Assembly (NCBI GenBank): GCA_963989245.1
Contig: OZ022344.1
Coordinates: 12,312,231-12,376,230, forward strand
DNA length: 64,000 nt
From: Nansenia antarctica
Taxonomy: Eukaryota; Chordata; Actinopteri; Argentiniformes; Microstomatidae
Direction of reading: 5' to 3'
In this document: positions 11,924 to 21,182 of the stretch, in pieces
How the letters are laid out: the number at the start of each line of letters is the position of its first letter
Position numbering within the stretch: the first letter of the stretch is position 1
Notes under the pieces: model-generated
What the model saw: the letters and a program-made list of their open reading frames with translations, nothing else
Told to the model about the DNA's origin: nothing
The model's database searches: none
Translations under genes and position numbers: made by a program

Positions 11924-13258
11924 TGGGGCTTTTCCACTAGAGGGCTGGCCTGCTTCTTTGGCGCTTTTCCATTTGTCGGCCTGGGTCGGGTCGGGTCGGG
12001 ACCCATCGAGGGCAGGAACCTTTTTTGAGACCCGGAACCTTTTTGCCAGGCTTCGTGTGACGTGTGACGCTGCACACCGTTGATTGGTCAATGGAAATCG
12101 TCATCCCATGTTCATAGATTTCATCACTAACCGCCATCTACCACTACCACATTCGCTCTTGGAAAATGTCACTACAGTTTCTGTAATAGCTTATTAATAA
12201 AGATTCGAAAAATTATGCTGACCATCGTATTATCTTAGTTTAATGTAATTTCAATGCATCATAGAACTTTTATTTACAACAAGCATAACACAAAAATCGC
12301 TATTATGCACCGTCTTTGTCCGTGAATAACACCGGCTGTGAAGGTGGTACAAACACAATACTCCTTTGCTAACTTCACCATCGGTATACGGTCATTTTGA
12401 GCCCTGAACCCCCGCACTGACACCCCGAGAAGTTATGCTTTTAACCGTAAACTCAATGAACCGGGAGTTCACCCGCTGCTGCAAGCGTATCTATAACGAA
12501 CGCGGAGATTGAATGAGCCCTGCGTCAGTCAGCCTTTCCGTAGAAATACGTCGCACCGTTATATATCTAACGTTACATGTTTTAAGGCTGATCTGTGCAT
12601 GATAGTGCTGCATTATGTTGATCTATTTATATCGATCTAATCTTGCCAATTCCTTATTACCAGTGGAAAGGGGGAAGACTAAAACACTTTGAATGGGATA
12701 GATAGGACTTTCTGTTCAATGAAGGAAGCACTCGCGAGTTCATCTCGCTTTTCCCCCCGTTGATGTATTAAACAATCCAAGCAATCTAATCAGAGCAGTT
12801 GTGATTATATAATATTATTGATGGATGTGCCATTTTTGATGGACAGCAGTGAGAGGATGACTGGATGTGAGCATGTATTTGACTAATGCCGATAGATTGT
12901 CTTGCTCCGAAACCCGAGCTGCCATTGCAGACAGGATTGTTCCTTCAAACTACCGTAATTCGTGAACTATATGCCCAATCTAAAAACTTCAAACAGTTTC
13001 TGAAAGCAGAGAAGTTGCACTTTTTGAACAGTTGAACCTTTCTAGGCTTATTACGGTAGTTCACCAACAAAAAAAAGCATTTCCCCTGTTGAGCTGTATA
13101 GCGGCACTTATTACAGTGAAGTGCTCTTATGACACGGAACTCCTCCTTGTCCCGGGTCGCTCAGTATAATGGAGAAGCGTCAATACCCAGAACTGTTCAA
13201 AAGCGTGCCGAAGCGAGCCGTGCCAAGCCGTGCCGGGCCAGTCAATGGAAAAGCGCCA
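11924..13258. mobile_element. PIF/Harbinger-like non-autonomous element, 1335 bp
   Basis: Ends are TGGGGCTTTTCCA on the left and, inverted, TGGCGCTTTTCCA on the right. It is flanked by the 3-bp duplication TAA (11921-11923 and 13259-13261), as expected for Harbinger. A second GGCGCTTTTCCAT followed by GGTCGGGTCGGG lies 30 bp inside the left end (about 11958), suggesting a nested or re-duplicated terminus. Its body includes copy 3 of the dispersed repeat (about 12582-12860). No coding capacity. Confidence 0.75.
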
Positions 13259-13461
13259 TAAGGCTCTCAGGCATTCTGTACTTCTAAAGTCGAGAGCTAG
13301 AGCAAATAATATGAATAATTTAATTTGACAGCATACATGCTACTGAAAACAGCTGGTTGACTGTCCGCTGTGAAAAAGCTTGTCCGTAACACTTTGCGGA
13401 GCTCCTGTAAACAGCTGGTGGAGAACAGCGCTGGACCGGAAGCTAACCAGCCGTATTAGTA

Positions 13462-13645
13462 GAAGTGAAGTGATTGTGCATGTAGTCTGATAATCATTAT
13501 TCATGATCGCAGAGAATTACGCTACATTTTCAATTATTAGTTCTATTCTGTCATGAGCATCAGAGAATGACTGACAGGCCGGTAGAATATGAGAATGGGA
13601 TCATTTGAATAATATATTCTAATATATTAGCCTATAAGCGTGTGT
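13462..13645. repeat. 184-bp direct repeat, copy 2
   Basis: Partner of 11452-11635 with two substitutions. The 430 bp after it, up to the zinc-finger-like exon, are AT-rich with repeated ATTGCAT words and no coding signal. Confidence 0.8.
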
Positions 13646-14078
13646 GTTTCATGCAATACCATTATTGCATGAAATGGTCAACATTTGAATGTTGTCAGCT
13701 ACGAAGCGGATGTGTTTACTAGAACATGGAAATGCAAACGCTAATCACATTATTGCATTACAATTGTCATATTGACTCAAGTAATGCAGGAAAGAGTGGA
13801 AAATGCTATTGTGGGATTGCAAAGTAATTTTCAGTTCAGAATGAACTTTTTTCAGAATGAACTCGCATACCAGCTACCGGTACATGAAAATGAAAATGCA
13901 AATCATATGATTGCATTTGATTTTGAATATTGACCGAAAGAATGCGTGCAAAAGTGGAACATGCAATTGCAATCTCAAATTGCATTAACATTTTAATTTA
14001 GTCCACTATATGCTTCCATATACTGGTAGCACTGATTTTACAACAGGGCAATTACACTCACCAATAACAAAGACTTAC

Positions 14079-15613
14079 CATCCATCTCACTGTCTTTCAT
14101 CTCCACTCTTCCTCTGTCCTCTTCTTTTACCATCACTCCCACCTCTCTCATTTGGTTTCCTCCATCCTCTTCTTTTACCATGACACCATACACCTCTACA
14201 TCGTCTTCCTCCAGCTTCACTGCCACCATCTCTGGACCCCACTGTGGGCTTTTCAGGGCTGGAGAACCACAGCCAGATCCGGGGGACTCGGTGCATTCTG
14301 GTTCATACATGGTTACCATGGTTACATGAGCTGAAGAGGACCTGCGGCTAGAAACACTGGAGGCACAAACAACGCAGGGTCGATTAGAAATGACAGACAA
14401 ACAGTTCACTGAACTCCCATCTAGACTGACAGGACACGTCCTGCAAATGCAATAATCTATGGATTACTGATTGCATTTGTTATAATTAAAAGGTCTGGAA
14501 AGTAGAAATTAAATGGTTCCAATTGTATTTTGTGTCCATGAAAAATGTTAACACAAAATAAATGGAAATAAGCTTCTTGTTAGGCTCAACTTCCTGGTCA
14601 CAGTTCCGAGGGCTGTATGAGCGTGGACTTTGCAAGCTTTACTGGCAGCTCCCTTTCAAGCTAGCTTGCTGCGATATCATACATGACATTCATCAATTAG
14701 ATGTGCTTATAGTTCTGCCCTTTAATTACCAACTGTTTAGCTGCTGTTGAAATGTGTTACTGAGCTAATTCAATTACAAATCGACTTATTAGTCATGTAA
14801 CTGGCAGTATGATTCATCATATCAATTCAATGACCACCATTTGCATACTTGACACCTGGCACCCTATGGTGAATTATTAAACAGGATACTTGTGGACAGG
14901 ATTCACAGCATGTGTGTGACTTACTGATCAGTTGGAGCACAATGGTGTTGCTCTCGTCTTCTAATTTGCTGCTGTATTGTCACAATATCCGCCATGTTTA
15001 CTTTCTTCCCACACTGGCGCATGTCGTCATGACCACAACCATGTTTCGTTTGCCCAGAGATTTGCCCTGCCGCTGTCCTTCTCTGCTGTTCCTGTAATCC
15101 AATCACTGAGCTGCTCTTGTGACCACCTGACTCACATCCAGGATGTGATTGGTCAGCTCTAGCGCAGCCTGTGGTTGGCATTTGTTGAGAGGAATTCCTA
15201 CCATAGCACTCTTCGATCTTGACCTCTTGACCTCTAGTCTTGACCTCTGAACTGGCGTTACTGTCACTATCCATGTCATTACTGTAACTATCCATGTCAT
15301 TCGGTGCTTCAGAGAGTCGATGCCTCTCTTTAAGAGCATGTGCATCTTGCCCTGAGGCATTTGTGCTGAGCATCTCATCTTTGGCCTTTTGGTTTTTGAT
15401 GTAGTCCCGTAAAAACCTATCCCACGGTGTGTCGTACTCTTCTTTAATGTTGGGAGAGTGATGGTTCCTACTGTGGGTGGGAGGTGGTGGTAGTGGTGGT
15501 GGCTGGAGCCTAATAAGATTGTCCTTCCGGTGGTTCTGTCCTTCTGTCTCTGCATCAGGGGACCCAAGGTGTGTCCTCTGGCTCTCTGACACTGAATAAG
15601 CAGAAGCATCCAT
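14079..15613 (-). CDS. N-terminal exons of a zinc-finger-type gene
   Basis: Exon 1 runs 15613 to 14925 (start MDASAYSVSESQ, donor GTAAGT at 14924). Exon 2 runs 14356 to 14079 (acceptor TGCCTCCAG, donor GTAAGT at 14078). The junction is in phase (2+1), giving about 322 codons without a stop. Exon 2 has acidic repeats (VKLEEDDVEVYGVMVKEED), a pattern common in the N-terminal part of fish C2H2 zinc-finger genes; exon 1 is hydrophilic with a Pro run. No zinc-finger exon is seen to the left before 11.9 kb, so the 3' part is beyond recognition, distant or lost to insertions. This is one of the few candidates for an ordinary host gene here. The start is the first of two close ATGs and is not proven. 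Confidence 0.5.
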
Positions 15614-15618
15614 CTCAC

Positions 15619-15968
15619 TGCCCAGATGGAGAGTTCACAGTGCAGGGAATCCTACGAATAAAAATGATCAAAACATTAAAACAAGAGTGAAGAAATGTAT
15701 CAAAAGGTCTATCAGCCATCAAAAGGTTTGTGGACATTTTTTAAAAAGACTCTTAAAACATTTAGGCCGAGGCCTCTCTTTACAGAGGCTCTAAATGTTA
15801 AATGTCTCATCCACACTCATTTTAGTTTTTATTTTGATTCATATTTATTTATTAGCCTATTAGTATTAGGCTATTATTTGATCGGTATGGGCAGTAGCCT
15901 ATATCGGTCGATATTGCTCATAGATTATAGGTGATCAATATCAGTCGCAAAAAAATGGTATGGGGGCA
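15619..15968. other. gene-free stretch with possible hAT end
   Basis: AT-rich. The right part (GGTATGGGGGCATCCCTA, ending about 15974) resembles a hAT terminus, but no matching left end was found. This sequence is the target of the LINE that follows. Confidence 0.35.
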
Positions 15969-15983
15969 TCCCTAGTCTGTCTG

Positions 15984-17180
15984 AATGAATGAATGAATGG
16001 TCTTTATTGTCATTGATATAGTACAGGTACCAAACAACGAAATTTGGGAGGGGGGGCTCCCCTGGTGCTAGGAAAAAAACAACAACGAAAAAACAAGAAG
16101 GGAAAGGAGCTGGTTTACATAAATAAAGGCTATGTACACTATCCACTATACTATACTATACAAATAAAACACTTGCTGTACTCTATGCAGTGTTTCCTCT
16201 ACATGCATTTCATCGTGGCGGTCCGCCACGATGGAATTTCCTCCGCCACCATGCAGATTTCTCAACCCAAAAAAAAAAAAAAGATTTAGGCCGCTTTTCA
16301 GACCTTCACAGCGCTAGACACACCCACAAGCGCGAAGCGACGCGCTTGCAAAACTGTTTTGTGATTCCTCATTTAAATTACGTTGTACCTGTTACAATGA
16401 CAATAAAGATCATTCATCTTCATCAAGATGAGAGATGGAGCGATCCGCTCACACAGCTGTCCCGCATCCGCTAATCAGCGCAGCACCGAACCGCCGGGCT
16501 CGTTGAGCGGATGCGAGGCAGCTGTGCCCGGGACCGGCCACTTCACATAAAGGAAGGAAGGAAGGAAGGAAAGAAAGAAAGCCGTGCACAAACGAGAGCT
16601 AAGTCAGACCGGGACGCTGCCAGTATGTGTGAGAGCCGGACTGCCGGCGTGAACATTTGAACCGTGTCATTTTATTTAATGGACCATTTCGTTGTCTGGT
16701 ACCTGTACTGTAGCAATGACAAATAAAGTCCATTCCATTCCATTCCAGAGAGGGACGGACGGACGGACTACCCTTGTTTTTAATTTACAGGAAAACATTT
16801 TATTTTCGAGTTTTGGCTGAAATGACGTCGTTGTTTTGAGCGCGCGTGCGCGTTTCATGCGCGTGCACGCGAAAAAATCGCGCGCTCGCGCTGCGCGCGT
16901 GCGCGGTCAGCACTACCCGCCACCATGGTAAAAATTCCTGGAGGAAACACTGTCTATGCTATGCTATACCTATTCTAACATTTCCTATTCTCTGAACCTT
17001 ATGTACCCTAGGGTTGTCATATTGCACATAGTGTTATTGCACATTCATTTAAAGTGTCGCAGTTTGCAGGCTTGAAATGTACACATTTGTGCCTCAGCAC
17101 TACACCTGATTTCAATCCAGCAGCTGCCATCAATCTGTTCAGACTGTCCAGGGCCCAGAACCTAGAACCCAGAACCTAGG
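15984..17180 (-). mobile_element. 5'-truncated LINE 3' end with 15-bp duplication
   Basis: Minus-strand LINE tail ending in an ATTC microsatellite (plus strand GAATGAATGAAT at the left). The perfect repeat TCCCTAGTCTGTCTG flanks it at 15969-15983 and 17181-17195, a typical target-primed duplication. The body matches, inverted, the nested LINE at 33568-34089 (shared TTCGTTGTTTGGTACCTGTA and CCTAGGGTTGTCATATTGCA on opposite strands). It is interrupted by the hAT-like element at 16188-16952. Confidence 0.85.
16188..16952. mobile_element. hAT-like element, 765 bp, 6-bp duplication
   Basis: Ends CAGTGTTTCCTC (left) and, inverted, the same word (right), flanked by TCTATG at 16182-16187 and 16953-16958. 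The homologous LINE copy on the other strand near 33868-33889 has the uninterrupted site with one TCTATG (as CATAGA), proving both boundary and duplication length. Inside are GCG-rich palindromic runs (about 16838-16910) and GGAA tandem repeats (about 16551-16575). No transposase. A 6-bp duplication is unlike the usual 8 bp of hAT. Confidence 0.88.
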
Positions 17181-17570
17181 TCCCTAGTCTGTCTGTTGTT
17201 TGGTTAAATCTGACCATGACGAGTATCACAGCCTGAACACCAGAGGATAATCATTGGATTGTAATAAATCCGCTACAAAATATTAGTATGAAAAAACTGT
17301 TTGTGCCATTTATCTATCTTACATGGAATAGTACTGCTCTGCTGTTGTCCACTGGTTGTTATGAAAACCACCATTGTGAATTGCTAGGAACAACTAACTA
17401 GATTTGACTCATTGTATTTGATTGTAATTAATAATTATCTATTATACAACAGTTAGTTCCGACCAAGTAATTTGATTGGACAAGAGCCATTCCATGAGTG
17501 CTGATATACAGTATAACAGCACTGGGACTTTTAACTATATGCATCACTCCGCCGCACAGGTGTTCTATTA

Positions 17571-17604
17571 AATGACCGTTAATTAGACGACATTAACGGT
17601 CATT
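17571..17604. repeat. 13-bp perfect inverted repeat, 8-bp loop
   Basis: AATGACCGTTAAT at 17571-17583 is the exact reverse complement of 17592-17604. A related ATAATGACCGTG occurs near 18234. The words CAGTATAACAGCACT are likewise present at about 17509 and 18193, so this 0.7-kb region has an internal repeated pattern. Function unknown. Confidence 0.7.
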
Positions 17605-17989
17605 ATCTATCAGATTATCGATGTGTGTTGGTTTCAAACAAAGATGGATATATTTCCAAATATAACATTTGAGTTAAATAATGAATGGTCATCAGAAGAG
17701 GGCGAATGTGTTTAGGTCTGAAAGCACGCAGATGGAGCAATGTACCATCTTGTCAACTCGTCTGAATCGCATTCACACATTCACCACCAAAGCGACTGTC
17801 AACCGAGTCATAGTTCACTGGTTGCACAATAAATGGAAACGTACAGATAAATGTACACGATACAAAGTAGCTAGTCTGCGGATGTTTGAATACATTACTT
17901 GAGTTACAAAGCCACTTTACCTAACTAGTTTGCAGTGTAGCTTTATGTTCATTCCATTCGATGTTCACACAAATGTAGCTGTGTTGTAC

Positions 17990-18060
17990 CATTAGATGAC
18001 GTCATTCTATCTATTTCTAGGCTTCCTGCCTAATCTTCCCATAATGCATTGCACCGTGCT
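17990..18060. promoter_or_regulatory. possible promoter-like block
   Basis: TGACGTCA, a full CRE palindrome, lies at 17997-18004. TTCCCATAATGCATTGC at 18036-18052 resembles the ZNF143/STAF-type TTCCCAnnATGC promoter word. No gene with a matching start is seen on either side, so this remains a motif observation. Confidence 0.25.
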
Positions 18061-18522
18061 TGCTGCTTACGTCAGAGGCGCAAGCTCAATAAACAAACAA
18101 ATCATAATCTGTAGTCGCTTATTACTGTTAACTAATAAATGTCGCTGCCAGCGGCCTCGCATCTAGGAGCGAATCCCAGCCGTGCTGATGTTCAGTATAA
18201 CAGCACTCCCTCTCGTGTGAGATGTGTTAAATAATGACCGTGTGTCACTAACAGCTCCACCTATGAGCGGCTGCAGCTCTGTGCGGACCATTGTATCTAG
18301 CAGCTCTCTGCTTCATTCATCAATCACTCCAACTCCTACCGTCAGGTCGGCGCCTCCGTTGTTGTTCAAGCTAGTGTCGCTTTCCCAGTCTTTGTGTAAT
18401 AAATGAACATACTGTAATGTTTGCCCTCTGGCACAGTTATAAACGTAATAAATGACTCGTGTTGTCTTCGGCCTCAGCACTGTGTGCGTTTACTGATCCA
18501 CCATCTTTGTTTCACATCCGGT

Positions 18523-18590
18523 TCCTTCTTCTTCTTCTTCTTCTTCTTCTTCTTCTTCTTCTTCTTCTTCTTCTTCTTCTTCTTCTTCTT
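18523..18590. repeat. (TTC)n microsatellite, LINE tail
   Basis: About 22 TTC units; on the minus strand it is a (GAA)n tail directly at the 3' end of the I-like LINE. Confidence 0.85.
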
Positions 18591-18591
18591 T

Positions 18592-19690
18592 TGGGTTTAA
18601 CGGCAGCTTGCATCCTTCGCGTTGCACTACTGCCATCTTCTGGATTGATCCAATTCCTACATTGTCCATTTCGTCACAGTCTCCCTATCAGGCCAGTTCT
18701 CATGAGAAATGTGACCACACACTTCCTGCCCTGTCCACTCCCACCACACTCCAATACGCCCTCCACACCTTCTCTCGTCAGTCCCCATCTGTTCAGTCCC
18801 TCCATCAGTTCCTGTCTTTCTGACGCATATTTCCTGCAGTTAATAAGAACATGCTCTACTGTTTCTATTACAGGACAACAGTCACACAAACCTGTCGGGT
18901 GTTTTCCTATATTGTGTTGAGTTCCATTCAGATTACTATGCCCTATTCTTAGTCTGGACATTACCACCTCCTCTTTTCTATTCCCTGCCCTGATTCTCAC
19001 ACCACCCACTCTGTTTTGTAATGCATATAATTGTCTTCCCCTTGTCCCCTGGTCCCACTGTTGCTGCCACTTTTTATTTGCTTCCCTCCACACAATACTT
19101 TTTCCCTCTGATTTTGATATTTGGATGTCAGTGTCTATGTTTCCTTTTTTTACCGCTTGTTTAGCTAGTTTGTCTACCCTTTCGTTTCCCATGATACCCA
19201 TATGTGCAAGGACCCACATGAGCACTACCACCACTCCCTGCTTCACCACCCTTGAATATACATCCATTATACTGTAATTTAAGTCTTGGCACTTTTTTGC
19301 TGTCCCACGCCTCAAGCTGTACAGACAAGCTGCTGCGTCGCTGCAGATCAGCACTCTGCTGGGTTTAGCTTGTACCACCTACTCTAACGCCATCAGAATG
19401 GCGTACAGCTCAACTGAATAGACACTTAAGCAGTTTGTGGTCCTTTTACATAACTCGACTCTGCGACTATAGGGACTACCACTGCAGAGCCAGTGTTATC
19501 TGTTATTGGGTCTTTTGATCCATCCGTAAATATCTGCATATATTCTGTATACTTCTTTTCCGTTTACATATAAAATTCATGAACCAAATCTACATTTTTC
19601 TGACATATCCCGTTCCTTGGTCTTGCGGGAATAGCTGACGTCTATCCTATGGCAAGCGGTGAGGTACAATATTATGGTTATCAGTTATCA
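18592..19690 (-). pseudogene. I-like LINE, RNase H domain and 3' end
   Basis: The minus strand encodes the LINE RNase H: TDGSKDPITDNTG near 19500, the SDAAACLYSLRR block (about 19310-19350), the MWVLAHMGIMGNERVDKLA block, then a CDCC...H...C finger and the stop at 18674. The first Asp, Glu and SDA Asp of the RNase H site are visible, but frameshifts and stops separate the 5' part from the 234-residue C-terminal frame. The 3' end carries a (GAA)n tail. RNase H plus a microsatellite tail fits the I/Nimb group; the exact clade is inferred. It is 5' truncated. Confidence 0.75.
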
Positions 19691-20228
19691 GATGCAATTA
19701 TCAGATGCATCAGATGTTACAACTCCTTTTAAAAAAAAGTGCTGCCGTACACAATAACAATTAGTCTAACAGGTTTTTTTAAAATACAAATATAATACAC
19801 AATAAAATACAAATATGATGCAAATATGATGGAGAGGCCTGGGTGACATACCTGTTGTGAAGGCAACACTGTTGTTTTCTAAATGTTTCAATAATCTTTA
19901 AACACCACCTCAATTACTAGGTGAAATAAATGCTTAAAGATTAAACGGTTGATGAAGCAACATGGAAAACATGAAGTGTATAGAAATGTATTACGGATAT
20001 AAGATGGAGTGTTTTCTGTGTTTTTCTTGCTTTGTTTGAATTTAGCACTGTCGTAATCACTTTTGTCACACTTGTTTTCTGAATTGCACTATGGCATGTA
20101 ACACCTCACTTGCACTAACAAACACATACAGTGATGCTTGAAAGTATGTGAACCCCTTGTGCAATTATTCTTTTTTGTTTGTGTTGGAATATTACAATAA
20201 TATAATAATAATAATAATAATAATAATT
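19691..20228. other. gene-free stretch
   Basis: AT-rich sequence without coding signal, ending in an (ATA)n run (about 20199-20228). That run is the tail of the minus-strand LINE whose 3' end (20229-20265) was split by the 5.9-kb transposon. Confidence 0.5.
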
Positions 20229-20265
20229 CATTACATTTATATAGCGCTTTTCCGAGGCTCAAAGA
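20229..20265 (-). mobile_element. LINE 3' end, distal part of a split copy
   Basis: The minus strand reads CTTTGAGCCTCGGAAAAGCG then TATATAAATG, a 3' end common to fish LINEs, followed by (TAT)n. Its proximal part resumes at 26201 after the inserted transposon; joined across the CAAAGA duplication the two parts are continuous. Confidence 0.75.
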
Positions 20266-20800
20266 TATGGAAGGTGGATCATGCCACATTCAAATGCAAT
20301 ACACACATCGGAATGCAATACACGTGTAACACTAAATACAATGCAAAAATACGGCATATTTGTGCCAAAATAAAATCAATGTGTATTACATTTGGTCACG
20401 AGTGTATTCCATTGCGCATGTGTATTACATTTGAGCGCAGCGCATTACATTTGGTCATGAGTGTATTCCATTGCGCATGTGTATTACATTTGAGCGCATC
20501 GTATTACATTTGGTGATGAGTGTATTCCATTCGAGTGTCGGTGTAATAATTTGCATTGCTTTTCGATATCCGGTGTAATTTGCATTGTATTGCATTCGAG
20601 TGTTGGGTACTAATTTGAATTGCTTTTCGATATCCGATGTAATTTGCATTGTATTGCATTCCGATGTAGGTACCATATTTTCCTTCCGGTTCCGGTCATA
20701 GGTTCTGCCCTTTCCGGCCATAGGTAGCGCTATGATTCGCGATGCCAACGATGACAACGAAGACCCGTTAGTAGATCTGAAACTGTTGTGTGTGTGTATG
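20266..20800 (+). repeat. left terminal inverted repeat
   Basis: Matches 25690-26194 inverted. Internally it repeats short words (GTGTATTACATTTG, GAGTGTATTCCATT, TTTTCGATATCCG). The left arm is slightly longer because it carries one extra copy of the roughly 40-bp block with GTGTATTACATTTGAGCGCA. An open frame exists in both arms on opposite strands but reflects the repeat, not a gene. Confidence 0.85.
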
Positions 20801-20925
20801 TATGGCAAGCCGTTTTAACATTTATTAGCTACATTTGACTAGTCGTAATTCGATTTTTACTAGTCTAAATGTGTATTCAAGATATCTATATATTATATAT
20901 ATCTGACTAGTTAACGACAGTTAGA

Positions 20926-21080
20926 GATATCTGTAATTCAGTTTTGACTAATCAAAATTTAATTACAGATATCAGCAGTGATGTCACCGAAAACGACACT
21001 CAACTCGTCACACATTCTTAAAGGACATTGCAGATATCTGTAATTCAGTTTTGACTAGTCAAAATAATAGTTGCAGATAT
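20926..21080. repeat. subterminal hairpin motifs
   Basis: GATATCTGTAATT (20926-20938) and its exact reverse complement (20961-20973) enclose a second palindrome TTTTGA-CTAA-TCAAAA. A second array follows at about 21032-21080 with GATATCTGTAATTCAGTTTT and TTTTGACTAGTCAAAA. They sit between the left inverted repeat and the integrase start and may be transposase or promoter sites. Confidence 0.7.
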
Positions 21081-21182
21081 CTCAAACGTCATTATGATTA
21101 GTCCGAATTGTATTGCATGATGACGACGCTCATGATGCGAGGTATCTCATGATATTGGCGGGAGCAGCAAAGCATTTGATGA

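Noticed and set aside
11452..13645. Small LTR retrotransposon with 184-bp LTRs
   Set aside because: Repeat ends lack TG/CA and no short duplication flanks them; no primer site follows the first copy.
20455..20808. Paired reading frames in the two inverted repeats (also 25779-26045)
   Set aside because: Same repeat seen twice; they are built from internal short repeats, with no recognisable domain and no promoter or splice logic.
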